This document shows positions 8,614 through 17,145 of a stretch of 45,192 nucleotides of DNA, piece by piece; position 1 is the first letter of the stretch, and every line of letters starts with the position of its first letter. Source of the stretch: Immundisolibacterales bacterium (GTDB taxonomy: Bacteria > Pseudomonadota > Gammaproteobacteria > HK1); NCBI GenBank assembly GCA_026712715.1, contig JAPOPW010000046.1, positions 1 through 45,192 of the forward strand, given 5' to 3'. Below the pieces are notes generated by a model. The model was not told the origin of the DNA, made no database searches, and was given only the letters and a program-made list of their open reading frames with translations. A program made the translations under genes and the position numbers.

Positions 8614-9006
8614 TCAGGCCCCGCCGGCACCGTCGCGGGTGGTGACCTCGATCTCGATCTTCATCCGCGGATCGACGAGCTGGGCCACGATGAACGTGTT
8701 GGCGGGACGGGTGTCGCGGCAGTACTCGCCGATGATGTCGACGGTCTGCTCGTAGTAGGCGCGGTCGGCGATGTAGATGACGACCCGCACCACGTCCGAG
8801 AACGTCGCGTCGAGCTCCTCGAGCGCCCGGTGGATGTTGCGGAACGCCTGGTGGGTCTGCTCGACGATGTCGTCCGAGATGGTGTGGTTCTCGTAGTCGA
8901 AGCCGACGCAGCCCGAGAGGAACACCATGTCGCCGTCGCGGACCCCGCGCGCGTAGCCGCCCCGCTCCTCGAATCGCGAGCCGGTAAAGTATCGTTTCCG
9001 GGCCAT
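8614..9006 (-). CDS. RidA/YjgF-family protein
   Basis: 130-residue member of the RidA (YjgF/YER057c/UK114) family, whose archetype hydrolyses reactive enamine/imine intermediates in the cytoplasm; relatives such as RutC act on aminoacrylate-type products. Visible features are VFLSGCVGFDYENHTI, the helix EQTHQAFRNIHRALEELDA, DVVRVVIYIAD, and the C-terminal RPANTFIVAQLVDPRMKIEI. The canonical Arg of the family's GxxLPKG/R active site is not in its usual context, so activity may differ from RidA proper. A flavin monooxygenase and a RidA-like protein together recall the Rut pyrimidine pathway in outline. Confidence 0.88.
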   Translation of the reverse strand: MARKRYFTGSRFEERGGYARGVRDGDMVFLSGCVGFDYENHTISDDIVEQTHQAFRNIHRALEELDATFSDVVRVVIYIADRAYYEQTVDIIGEYCRDTRPANTFIVAQLVDPRMKIEIEVTTRDGAGGA

Positions 9007-9025
9007 CGTCGCCGCCTCCTCTCGA

Positions 9026-9490
9026 TCAATAGGGGGTGCCGTCGCGGTGGACGAGCCGGCCGCCGCGGATCAGCATGTCGATGTCGGGATAGTCGACGTC
9101 GTCGACCGGCGGACGATCGCCGACCTCGAGGTATACGACGTCCGCGTCCGAGCGGTTGACGAGGTGGTGGCCGTCCGGCCGCCCGGCCGGGAATCCCGCC
9201 ACCATGCCGGGGCCGAGGACCTGCTCGCCGGCATCGGTGACGAGGGTCGCCTCGCCCTCGACGACGTAGACGAACTCGTCCTGGTGCGAGTGCCAGTGTC
9301 GCTGCGAGGAGGCGGTGCCGGGCGGGAGGGTCACCAGGTTGACTCCGAAGTTCGCAAGGCCGAGCGCATTTCCGATCTGCCGCTTTGCGCGCCCCGCGCA
9401 ATCCGCGGCGAACGGCGCCGGATAGCCCGTCCCGATGACCGGCTCGATCGTGGCCGGGTCCATCGCGGGCAGCGTTGGCTGGTCTCCCAT
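9026..9490 (-). CDS. Cupin-domain protein
   Basis: 154 residues forming a single conserved cupin barrel. The metal-site motif reads SSQRHWHSHQDEFVYVVEGE (His67, His69 and Glu72 as likely ligands), followed by GPGMVAGFPAGRPDGHHL, which supplies the second-motif His. This arrangement resembles sugar- or acid-binding cupins in catabolic clusters. No larger catalytic domain is present. It may be an isomerase, a hydrolase helper or a metabolite sensor. It is tightly packed between RidA (20-base gap) and the M24 hydrolase (28-base gap). Confidence 0.85.
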   Translation of the reverse strand: MGDQPTLPAMDPATIEPVIGTGYPAPFAADCAGRAKRQIGNALGLANFGVNLVTLPPGTASSQRHWHSHQDEFVYVVEGEATLVTDAGEQVLGPGMVAGFPAGRPDGHHLVNRSDADVVYLEVGDRPPVDDVDYPDIDMLIRGGRLVHRDGTPY

Positions 9491-9518
9491 CGTTTCGCTT
9501 CCTCCGATTCGGTGCCGC

Positions 9519-10814
9519 TCAATCGCCGGTCAGGGGCTCGAAGCCCCAGCTGAAGAGGGGCCGGCCGCCGTCGCGGCCGACCACGACCACGTCCTCGAGC
9601 CACGCCCGCTCGCGCTCACCACCCGGATAGAAGAGGTGCACGGGAAGGACCATGTTCTCCTCGAGCACCCAGTCCCGGTAGGGCTCGCCGTCGGGCAGGT
9701 GCAGCTCGAAGTCCATGTGCGAGAGGCCGAGACCGTGGAAGAAGATGAAGGCGCGGTCCGCATCCGCGAGGCCCGCCTTGCGATACGTCTCGCGCCCAAG
9801 CGCGTGGAGCTCGCTCATCCGCCGGCCGGGGCGCATCGTGTCGATGAGCGTCTCCGCCACCCGGGCGGTCGCGGCGAGGTTCTTCGCCCCCTCCGCGGTC
9901 GGCTCGCCGCCGACGACCCAGGACTTGCCACCGTCCCAGCAGTAGAGATCGAGGGTTCCGTGGCAGTCGAACATGACGTGGGCGCCGGGCGCGATCTCCT
10001 CGTCCTCGAGCCCGCTTTGCACCGTGAGGGTGGGATCGTCGCCGAGGGCATGGCTCACCACGAGGCCGCCCGGGTCGCGGACGAACCCGCCGAGCTCGAC
10101 CGCCGAGACGGCGTAGGCGTGGTTGAGGTCCTGCCGGGTCCAGCCCTTCTCCCACCGCGAGACGGTGCGGCGAATGGCTTCCTCGTTGAGGTTCGTCGCG
10201 CGCGCGAGGAGCTCGAGCTCCTCCGGCGTCTTGACCGCCCGCGCGTGCATCAGCGGGTCGTATCCGTTCGCGACCTCGACGTCGGGGAGACCTAGCCGCC
10301 GCCCGTATCCCTCGTCGTCGAAGCCGACCCGGCCGCGGTCGATTCCGAGGTCCCGCATCGCGGCCCGTACCTGCTCCCCGCTGTCGAATCGGTAGGCGGA
10401 CCGCGCGCGCTCCACCCAGTCGATCCCGGCCGCCGTGCGCGGGATGTGGGCGTCGATGTCCTCGCGCCGCGGCGGCAGGTCCATGGGAGACATGACGGAC
10501 CGGCAGGGACGGATGTCCTTCACCCAGGTCGGCTGGTGGAGCGGGGTCGTCAGGTAGTAGTCGGCGAGGACCAGGATGGGGTGATCGGGCTCGCGGCGGG
10601 CGAGGACGAGCACGTAGGGCCGCGGCTCGTCCGCCTTGTGCGCGACGCCGTTGAAGCTGGTGAGGTAGAAGACGTTGAGGGCGGAGGTGACGACGAGGCC
10701 GTCGAGATCGCGCGCCTCCATGTCGGCGAGAAGCCGATCCAGGTTGCAGAGCCGCTCCGGCAGTCGCTGCCGGCCGAACGCGGGTCCATGGTGGGCCCGT
10801 GCCGTCTTCGTCAT
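9519..10814 (-). CDS. M24-family hydrolase (creatinase/Xaa-Pro peptidase-like)
   Basis: 431 residues with the pita-bread fold: an N-terminal creatinase-type domain (VVTSALNVFYLTSF) and a C-terminal catalytic domain. Metal ligands appear intact: Asp283 and Asp294 (11 apart in FDCHGTLDLYCWD), His360 (FFHGLGLSH), Glu385/386 (LEENMVLPVH) and Glu407 (WLEDVVVV). Intact ligands argue for a metal-dependent peptidase or ectoine-hydrolase-like enzyme rather than true creatinase, which has lost them. In this setting it probably cleaves a C-N bond of a small molecule. Cytoplasmic. It lies 63 bases after the LLM monooxygenase. Confidence 0.88.
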   Translation of the reverse strand: MTKTARAHHGPAFGRQRLPERLCNLDRLLADMEARDLDGLVVTSALNVFYLTSFNGVAHKADEPRPYVLVLARREPDHPILVLADYYLTTPLHQPTWVKDIRPCRSVMSPMDLPPRREDIDAHIPRTAAGIDWVERARSAYRFDSGEQVRAAMRDLGIDRGRVGFDDEGYGRRLGLPDVEVANGYDPLMHARAVKTPEELELLARATNLNEEAIRRTVSRWEKGWTRQDLNHAYAVSAVELGGFVRDPGGLVVSHALGDDPTLTVQSGLEDEEIAPGAHVMFDCHGTLDLYCWDGGKSWVVGGEPTAEGAKNLAATARVAETLIDTMRPGRRMSELHALGRETYRKAGLADADRAFIFFHGLGLSHMDFELHLPDGEPYRDWVLEENMVLPVHLFYPGGERERAWLEDVVVVGRDGGRPLFSWGFEPLTGD

Positions 10815-10877
10815 CGCTTTCTCCTTGCGTTCGTTGTCTCGGGCGCCATTGCGGGGCTGCCGCCGGCTGGCCGCCCC

Positions 10878-12062
10878 CTACGCCGCGGAGCGCCGCGCGG
10901 CCGGCTCCTCGTCGCGGAACGCCGGCATCACCTCCGCCGCGAAGCGCTCGAGCTGCTCGACCATCACCGCCTCCGGAGTGCCCATGCTCGACTGCACGTT
11001 CACCGTCTCGAGCCCCGGGAACTGCTCCTCGAGGCCGCGAAGATAGGCGATCAGATCCTCGGCGGTGCCGCAGAACCACGAGCGCGACTTCATCTGGCGG
11101 TCGATGTCCGGAAAGCCGACCGCGTCCCAGCCTCCACGCCCCGCGACCGCCGCCAACTGCTCGTCCGAAAGCCCGCGGAAGAAGCCGAGCGGAGCGAACA
11201 TCTTCGCGTGCTCCTCGTAGAAGGGCGTCGCCTCGCGCACCGCCTGCTCGCGGCTGTCCGCAAGGTGGAAGTTGATGCCGACGCAGATCCCCTCGCCGAG
11301 CTCCGCCTCGATGCCGGCCCGGGCGAGCGCGTCGCGGTAGCCGACCACCGGCCCCTCGCCGAGGAGGGCGGAGCCGCCGCCGACGATGCCCTTGATGCCG
11401 TGCCTCACCATGAAGTCGAGGCCGCGCGGGCTCGCGCTCACGATCGGCTGCCAGCACTCGACGGGAAGGCGTGCGGGGCGCGGAACGAGGGTGAGGTCCT
11501 CGAGCTCGTAGCCCCGGTAGGGAAGCTTCGGCGGCAGGTCGTAGTGCTTGCCGTGGTGCGAGAAGCGCTCGTTGTTGAACGCCTTGAACAGGACCTCGAC
11601 CTGCTCCTCGAAGAGCTCCCGGTTCTCGGCCTGGTCCATCATGATGCCGCCCAGGGTCTCGACCTCGCGGGTGTGATAGCCCCGCCCCACCCCGAAGATG
11701 GTCCGCCCGCCGGTCAGGATGTCCGCCGTCGCGTAGTCCTCGGCGAGGCGAAGCGGATGCCACATCGGACAGATGTTGAACCCGCACCCGATCCGCAGCC
11801 GCTCCGTCACGTGCGCGAGGTGCACCGCCACCATCAGGATGTTCGGGATGCACTCGTAGCCTTCGTGCTGGAAATGGTGCTCGGCGAGCCACAGGGCGTC
11901 GTAGCCGAGCCGGTCCATGGTCGTCGCGAGCGCCTCGGTCTTCGAGAAGACGGTCATGAGGTGCTCGTTCGAGTAGCGCCGCTCGTTCGCGGGGGTCGCA
12001 TCCTGGCCCATGTCGCCGAGATCGACATGGCCCGCGTAGAGCGACGAGAACTTGGTGATCAT
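10878..12062 (-). CDS. LLM-class flavin-dependent monooxygenase
   Basis: Bacterial luciferase-like TIM-barrel flavoprotein of 394 residues that would use reduced FMN (or F420 in some relatives) and O2. The ATG at 12062 sits behind AGGAG with an 8-base spacing; the frame is open much further upstream but without coding character. Signature segments are LGYDALWLAEHHFQHEGY (EHH motif), TERLRIGCGFNICPMWHPLR, GRTIFGVGRGYHTREVE and PIVSASPRGLDFMVRHG. This family performs ring-opening or N-oxidation in heterocycle catabolism, RutA being one example. It is the first gene of the leftward run, so it may start the pathway. Confidence 0.9.
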   Translation of the reverse strand: MITKFSSLYAGHVDLGDMGQDATPANERRYSNEHLMTVFSKTEALATTMDRLGYDALWLAEHHFQHEGYECIPNILMVAVHLAHVTERLRIGCGFNICPMWHPLRLAEDYATADILTGGRTIFGVGRGYHTREVETLGGIMMDQAENRELFEEQVEVLFKAFNNERFSHHGKHYDLPPKLPYRGYELEDLTLVPRPARLPVECWQPIVSASPRGLDFMVRHGIKGIVGGGSALLGEGPVVGYRDALARAGIEAELGEGICVGINFHLADSREQAVREATPFYEEHAKMFAPLGFFRGLSDEQLAAVAGRGGWDAVGFPDIDRQMKSRSWFCGTAEDLIAYLRGLEEQFPGLETVNVQSSMGTPEAVMVEQLERFAAEVMPAFRDEEPAARRSAA

Positions 12063-12441
12063 CGCGGTTCTCCTGGATCCTCGTGTTCGCCGGTTGCGAA
12101 GCGGCGGGAAGGCGGTTCCGGACGCTATGGTATCGTGAGAACGAGATCCGATTTGCGCCGCGCCGGTGACGGAATCGCCGCGCCGCGCCGTTGTTTCGGA
12201 GGCTCCGGGGATGGCAAGGGAACCGATGACACGCAACGGACCGCGCCTCCGGGCGAAGATGGAGCGCGGGGGGGATCGATCCCTCCTTTCTCCGAGCCTC
12301 GTCCACCCACCCGGGTGAAAGAGCGCTCCGACCCCGCCCCGTGACCAGAGCGGACGAGCCGGACGGCCGCGGACTCGTCGAGGTTTCGCGACGGACCCGG
12401 GCGGCGGCCCCGCACGGGCCGGTGACCACGAGGAGACGATC
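12063..12441. promoter_or_regulatory. Divergent control region with a 12-bp palindrome
   Basis: This 379-base gap separates the leftward LLM operon from the rightward SDR/peptide-transporter genes, so promoters for both should lie here. I see a perfect 12-bp palindrome GGGATCGATCCC at 12272-12283, a candidate operator, and a repeated GCGCCGCGCCG element near 12150-12190. No convincing -35/-10 pair was found and no coding sequence is evident. Confidence 0.4.
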
Positions 12442-13194
12442 ATGACGGACGCCGAGCTTCCACTGCGGGACAAGGTGGCCCTCGTCACCGGGGCGAGCAC
12501 CGGAATCGGCCGGGCCATCGCGGTCACCTGGGCGCGGGCCGGGGCGAAGGTCGCCTGCGCGGCGCGCTCCGCCGGCCACCTCGCCGAGACGATTGCCGAG
12601 ATCGAGGCCGCCGGCGGAACCGGCCTTGCGGTCCGCGCCGACGTGACGAGCCGCCCGGATGTCGAGCGGATGCTCGAGGAGACGGCTACCACATTCGGCG
12701 GGCTCGACCTCCTGCTCATCAACGCGGGGGGCAATCTGGAACGCAACCTCGTCGGCGAGGACGACCCGGAGAACTGGGCCGCGAGCGTCCAGCTCAACCT
12801 CGTCGGGGCCTACTCGACGGCGCGCGAGGCGATTGCGCATCTCAAGGCTCGCGGCGGCGGCCGGATCTTCCTGATGGGCAGCGGCATGGGTCACCGGGCG
12901 GGCCCGGGATCGAGCTCGTACGCGGTGGCCAAGGCCGGGCTCTGGATGCTGACCCGAGTGCTCGCCCAGGAGCTGGTCGAGCACGACATCACGGTCAACG
13001 AGATCATTCCCGGCCCGGTCTGGACCCCGGCGACGAAGAGGGAGTACGAGAGCACCGGCTGGTCCGTCGCGTCGATCCCCCACGAATGGGTCAAGCAGCC
13101 CGAGGAGGTCGCGCCGCTCGCGCTGTTCCTCGCGAGCCAGCCGGCGCCCGGCCCGACCGCGCAGTCGTTCAGCCTGATGCGCCGGGACAAGTAG
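12442..13194 (+). CDS. SDR-family oxidoreductase
   Basis: 250-residue short-chain dehydrogenase. Its nucleotide loop is TGASTGIG (about 17-24), NAGG follows beta-4, a Ser lies in FLMGSGMG, and the catalytic pair is in YAVAK (about residues 157-161). CAARS at the end of the second strand fits an NADP-binding enzyme. The C-terminus is unusual: the family's usual TGQ...DGG ending is replaced by APGPTAQSFSLMRRDK. The ATG follows GAGGAGACGATC. The permease gene starts 6 bases after its stop, so it is cotranscribed with the peptide/opine-type transporter and probably acts on an imported compound. Confidence 0.9.
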   Translation: MTDAELPLRDKVALVTGASTGIGRAIAVTWARAGAKVACAARSAGHLAETIAEIEAAGGTGLAVRADVTSRPDVERMLEETATTFGGLDLLLINAGGNLERNLVGEDDPENWAASVQLNLVGAYSTAREAIAHLKARGGGRIFLMGSGMGHRAGPGSSSYAVAKAGLWMLTRVLAQELVEHDITVNEIIPGPVWTPATKREYESTGWSVASIPHEWVKQPEEVAPLALFLASQPAPGPTAQSFSLMRRDK

Positions 13195-13200
13195 CTCGGG

Positions 13201-14121
13201 ATGCAGCGCTACCTCATCCGCCGGGCCGGGCAGAGCCTGCTCGCGCTGCTCGCGATCAGCGTCATCACGTTCGGCCTGTCGCACCTGAGCGGCAGCCCGG
13301 TCGATGCGATGCTGCCGGACGACGCGGGGCCGGAGGAGGCCGAACGGCTGACCCGCGAGTGGGGGCTGGACCGGCCGATTCACGTCCAGTACCTCACGTT
13401 CCTCGGGAACGCGCTGCGCGGCGATCTGGGCGATTCGCTCAAGTGGCGGGGCTCCACGGCCCTCGGCATCGTCGCGGAACGACTGCCGGCGACGCTCCAG
13501 CTCGGGGGGTTCGCGGTCCTCGTCAGCACGATCATCGCCATTCCCATCGGGGTGCTGGCCGGCGTCTACCGGGACACTGCGTTCGATGCGGCGGGAAAGC
13601 TCGTCGCGCTGCTCGGCCAGGCGATGCCAAACTTCTGGCTCGGAATCGTCCTCATCTGGATCTTCGCCGTCAAGCTCGGCTGGTTTCCGACCTCGGGTCG
13701 CGGCGGCTTCTCCCACATGGTGCTGCCGGCGATCGCCATGGGCTGGTTCCAGGTTGCCGCCCTGATGCGCCTCACCCGCTCCGCGATGCTGGAGGTCCTG
13801 GACAGCGAGTACATCAAGCTCGCGCGCATCAAGGGCGTCCCGGAGTGGCGCGTGATCTGGGTCCACGCGCTCAGGAACGCGGCGATCGCTCCGCTCACCT
13901 ACTTCGGCGTCATCGCCGGGGTGATCCTCACCGGTTCGGTGGTCATCGAGACCGTGTTCGCCTGGCCGGGCACCGGCCAGCTCGCGATCGACGCCATTCG
14001 CGGGCGGGACTATCCCGTCATCCAGGCCGTGGTGCTGACCTTCGCGGTCGTGTTCATCCTGTCCAACCTGATCGTGGATACGCTGTATGCGTACGTGGAT
14101 CCGCGCATCCGCTACCAATGA
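13201..14121 (+). CDS. Dipeptide/opine-type ABC transporter permease (DppB family)
   Basis: 306-residue inner-membrane permease. It begins MQRYLIRRAGQSLLALLAIS, the typical DppB first helix. The BPD_transp_1 EAA loop reads EYIKLARIKGVPEWRVIWVH, and the C-terminal VIETVFAWPGTGQLAIDAI is diagnostic of DppB/OppB/NikB. It partners the next gene. The substrate class (peptides, opines, nickel chelates or similar) cannot be resolved; the linked SDR suggests a small organic nitrogen compound. Confidence 0.94.
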   Translation: MQRYLIRRAGQSLLALLAISVITFGLSHLSGSPVDAMLPDDAGPEEAERLTREWGLDRPIHVQYLTFLGNALRGDLGDSLKWRGSTALGIVAERLPATLQLGGFAVLVSTIIAIPIGVLAGVYRDTAFDAAGKLVALLGQAMPNFWLGIVLIWIFAVKLGWFPTSGRGGFSHMVLPAIAMGWFQVAALMRLTRSAMLEVLDSEYIKLARIKGVPEWRVIWVHALRNAAIAPLTYFGVIAGVILTGSVVIETVFAWPGTGQLAIDAIRGRDYPVIQAVVLTFAVVFILSNLIVDTLYAYVDPRIRYQ

Positions 14122-15038
14122 GGCTCCGGGGGCAGGAACGGATGGGAACGCGTTCGCCGGCTGCCACGCCCCTGCCCGCAGGCCTGCGCTCGGCCGGGCG
14201 CCTGGGTCGAAGACTCAAACGCTATCCGCTCGTCTCGAGCTTCATCCTCGTCGCGCTGCTGGTCTTTCCGGCCATCACGGCCGACTGGCTCGCGCCGCAC
14301 GATCCGATCCAGGGGTTCGTGCCGGACCGCCGGCAGCCACCCGTCTTCTTCGGGGGCACGTGGGAGTACCCGCTCGGCACGGATCGGATCGGACGGGACA
14401 TCCTCAGCCGAATCATGCACGGAGCGAAGGTCTCGCTCTCCATTTCCCTCGTCGGCATCTTCTTCGGAGGGGTCCTCGGGACCCTGCTGGGCCTGCTGGG
14501 CGGGTACTTCCGGGGCTGGCTCGACGCGGTCATCATGAGGCTGGTCGACATCTCGCTGGCCCTCCCCAGCATCCTCCTCGCCCTCGTGCTCGCGGTCGCG
14601 CTCGGTCCGAGCTTTCGAACCGTCATCCTCGTCGTGGTATTCGTGCTGTGGGCCCTCTATGCCCGGCAGGTCCGGGGCGAGGTGCTCAGCATCCGCGAAC
14701 GCGATTTCGTGGCGAGGGCACGAGCGAGCGGCAACTCGCACGCCCGAATCATCCTGCGCCACATTCTGCCGAACGTCGCGAACACCATCGTCGTGCTCGC
14801 GACGCTCCAGGTCGGCTCGGTGATCATTCTCGAAGCCGCCCTCAGCTTTCTCGGGGTCGGGATCCCCAAGCCCACGCCGGCATGGGGCCTGATGGTCGCG
14901 GACGGGCGCCAGCTCATCGTGAGCGCCTGGTGGATCGCATTCTTCCCCGGCCTCGCGATCACGTTGACGGTGTTCGCGCTGAATCTCCTGGGAGACTGGG
15001 TGCGCGATCGGCTCGACCCGAAGGTGAGCCAGGTATGA
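14118..15038 (+). CDS. Dipeptide/opine-type ABC transporter permease (DppC family)
   Basis: 306-residue permease whose ATG overlaps the upstream stop (ATGA). After a cytoplasmic N-terminus of about 40 residues comes the first helix, then the DppC hallmarks HPLGTDRIGRDILSRIMHGA-like segment (here YPLGTDRIGRDILSRIMHGA), the EAA loop RDFVARARASGNSHARIILR, and SFLGVGIPKPTPAWGLM. Forms the membrane channel with the preceding permease. Confidence 0.94.
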   Translation: MRLRGQERMGTRSPAATPLPAGLRSAGRLGRRLKRYPLVSSFILVALLVFPAITADWLAPHDPIQGFVPDRRQPPVFFGGTWEYPLGTDRIGRDILSRIMHGAKVSLSISLVGIFFGGVLGTLLGLLGGYFRGWLDAVIMRLVDISLALPSILLALVLAVALGPSFRTVILVVVFVLWALYARQVRGEVLSIRERDFVARARASGNSHARIILRHILPNVANTIVVLATLQVGSVIILEAALSFLGVGIPKPTPAWGLMVADGRQLIVSAWWIAFFPGLAITLTVFALNLLGDWVRDRLDPKVSQV

Positions 15039-16057
15039 CCGGCGCTTCTCTCGGAGACGTCATCCTCGAGGTCGAGCACCTCGAGACCCATCTCGACACC
15101 AAGATGGGGCTGGTGAAGGCCGTCGACGGCGTCTCGTTCTCGCTGCGCCGGGGCGAGACCCTGGGCATCGTCGGTGAATCGGGCAGCGGGAAGTCGATGA
15201 CCGCGCTCAGCATCCTGCGCCTTGCGCCGCGGCCGGCGGCGCGCATCGTCGGGGGACGCGTCCTGCTCGACGGCAAGGACCTCCTGCGCCATGGCGCCGA
15301 GGAGATGAGGCGGGTGCGCGGCCGGTTCATCTCGATGGTGCTGCAGGACCCCCAGACCTCGCTCAATCCCGTCTACACGATCGGCGGACAGATCGCCGAA
15401 GCGATCGCCATGCATCGCGACGTGCCGCGACCGGAGCTGCTGAGCCGCGCCGTCGCCGCCCTGCGACGGGTGAGGGTCGCGGCCCCCGAACAGCGGGTGC
15501 GCGATCACCCGCACCAGTTGAGCGGCGGCATGAAGCAGCGGGTCGTGGGCGCGATCGCGAGCTCGTGCGAGCCCCGGGTCCTGATTGCCGACGAGCCGAC
15601 GACCGCGCTCGACGCCACGATCCAGGCCCAATACCTGCGCCTGCTGAAGGACATCCAGCGCGAGTCCGGACTCTCGATCATATTCATCACCCATGATTTC
15701 GGCATCGTCGCGGACATGTGCGACCAGGTGGCGGTGATGTACGGCGGGCGCATCGTCGAGTACGGACCGGTGCGGGCAATCTTCAACACCCCGGCCCACC
15801 CGTACACGCAGGCCCTGCTGAGCTCGGTGCCGGCCGTCGACCGCACGGTCGAGCGGCTCTACTCGATCCCCGGCCAGCCACCCTCGCTCTGGGACCTGCC
15901 TCCGGGGTGCCGGTTCGAGCCACGGTGCAGGTGGGCGGAGCCGCGCTGCCGCCGGGAATACCCGCCCGTCCTGCCCGGGCGGGGCGCCGGGGACGCGGCG
16001 CACTCGGCGAGCTGCTGGAAGCTCGAAGACCCTGAGTGGGACAACCCCCGGTGCTGA
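15035..16057 (+). CDS. Dipeptide-type ABC transporter ATPase (DppD family)
   Basis: 340-residue ATP-binding protein; its ATG overlaps the DppC stop. Walker A is GESGSGKS, the Q-loop region is LQDPQTSLNPVYTI, the signature is HQLSGGMKQRV, Walker B is VLIADEPTTALD and the switch His is in FITHDFGIV. The C-terminal oligopeptide-transporter extension, with PPGCRFEPRCRWAEPRC, carries the cysteine-rich site found in this family (4Fe-4S in some members). It overlaps the next ATPase gene by 22 bases. Confidence 0.94.
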   Translation: MTGASLGDVILEVEHLETHLDTKMGLVKAVDGVSFSLRRGETLGIVGESGSGKSMTALSILRLAPRPAARIVGGRVLLDGKDLLRHGAEEMRRVRGRFISMVLQDPQTSLNPVYTIGGQIAEAIAMHRDVPRPELLSRAVAALRRVRVAAPEQRVRDHPHQLSGGMKQRVVGAIASSCEPRVLIADEPTTALDATIQAQYLRLLKDIQRESGLSIIFITHDFGIVADMCDQVAVMYGGRIVEYGPVRAIFNTPAHPYTQALLSSVPAVDRTVERLYSIPGQPPSLWDLPPGCRFEPRCRWAEPRCRREYPPVLPGRGAGDAAHSASCWKLEDPEWDNPRC

Positions 16058-17016
16058 AGATCGAACGGTTGACGAAGCACTTCCCCGTGACGAAGGGGCT
16101 GCTCTTCTCGAGAGAGCTGGGCCGGGTGCACGCAGTGGAGGGGATCGACCTCTCGTGCGCGCCCGGGGAGACGCTCGCCCTGGTCGGCGAGTCCGGATGC
16201 GGCAAGACCACGACCGCGCGGCTCGTGCTCCGGCTCGAGACTCCGACCGCCGGGCGGGTCCTGGTCGACGGCGAGGACGTCCACGTTCTCGAAGGCGCGG
16301 CGCTCAAACGCTTTCGGACCCGCGTGCAGACCGTGTTCCAGGACCCCTGGAGCTCGCTCAATCCGCGCATTCGCGTGCGGGACATCGTCGCCGAGACGCT
16401 GATCGTCAACGATCGTCTGCCGAGGCGGCAGGTCGACGAGCGGGTCGAGAAGGTGCTGCTTGATGTCGGATTGCGGCCCGAGCAGGCCCGCAACTACCCC
16501 CACGAGTTCAGCGGGGGCCAGCGCCAGCGCATCGCGATCGCGAGCGCCCTCGTCTCCGGGCCGAGCCTGCTGGTCCTGGACGAGCCGGTTTCCGCCCTCG
16601 ACGTCTCCATCCGTTCGCAGATCCTGAACCTGCTCAAGGACCTTCAGAACCAGTACGGAATGTCGTACCTGCTCGTGGCGCACGATCTCGGCACCACGCG
16701 CTACATGGCCGACTGGCTGGCCGTCATGTACCTGGGGCGGATCTTCGAGTACGCGGAGAAGGAGTCGCTCTTCCGGGAGCCCCGCAATCCCTACACCCGG
16801 GCGCTCTTTTCCGCCGCGCTGCCCGGTCACCCGGACCTCCCGCGCGAGGAGATCATCCTGTCCGGAGAGGTCCCGTCGCCCATCGATCCTCCGAGCGGAT
16901 GCAGCTTCCACCCGCGCTGCCCGTTCAAGGTCGGCGCCATCTGCGCCGAGGTGACCCCGGAGCTCAAGCCGGTTCCAGGGGTGAAGAACCACTGGGTCGC
17001 GTGTCATCTCTTCTAA
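16036..17016 (+). CDS. Dipeptide-type ABC transporter ATPase (DppF family)
   Basis: 326-residue partner ATPase. Walker A is GESGCGKTTTARL, followed by FQDPWSSLNPRIRV, signature HEFSGGQRQRI, Walker B LLVLDEPVSALD and the switch LVAHDLGTTRYM. The C-terminal extension PPSGCSFHPRCPFKVGAICA again has the Cys cluster. GTG at 16036 is taken as start, inside the end of the DppD gene; GTG at 16051 is an alternative five codons later. With DppD it forms the usual heterodimeric motor. Confidence 0.93.
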   Translation: MGQPPVLKIERLTKHFPVTKGLLFSRELGRVHAVEGIDLSCAPGETLALVGESGCGKTTTARLVLRLETPTAGRVLVDGEDVHVLEGAALKRFRTRVQTVFQDPWSSLNPRIRVRDIVAETLIVNDRLPRRQVDERVEKVLLDVGLRPEQARNYPHEFSGGQRQRIAIASALVSGPSLLVLDEPVSALDVSIRSQILNLLKDLQNQYGMSYLLVAHDLGTTRYMADWLAVMYLGRIFEYAEKESLFREPRNPYTRALFSAALPGHPDLPREEIILSGEVPSPIDPPSGCSFHPRCPFKVGAICAEVTPELKPVPGVKNHWVACHLF

Positions 17017-17031
17017 CGAGGCTGCGCCTCG
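17017..17031 (+). terminator. Compact hairpin after the DppF stop
   Basis: CGAGGC-TGC-GCCTCG, a perfect 6-bp stem with a three-base loop, begins at the base after the stop codon. No U-tract. It precedes a separate promoter for the binding protein, so it may attenuate read-through. Confidence 0.35.
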
Positions 17032-17067
17032 GATCGACGAGACCTGCGCTCCCGGGGCGCGGTTTCC

Positions 17068-17096
17068 TTGCTTCGACCCCGGTGGGGTGTTAGAAC
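17068..17096 (+). promoter_or_regulatory. Candidate promoter of the peptide-binding protein
   Basis: TTGCTT (17068-17073), a 17-base spacer, then TAGAAC (17091-17096), with the ATG 50 bases downstream. Reasonable sigma-70 geometry for a GC-rich genome. A separate promoter for an abundant binding protein would be sensible. Confidence 0.4.
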
Positions 17097-17145
17097 CCGA
17101 GGACGCCGGGGCGGTCGCACCGGCACCATTCAAGGGGGAGGGGTC

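Noticed and set aside
9616..14118. A 1500-codon open frame on the - strand
   Set aside because: It runs across several well-supported genes on both strands, is dominated by Arg, Ala, Pro and Gly, and shows no domains. It is a by-product of GC-rich codon bias.
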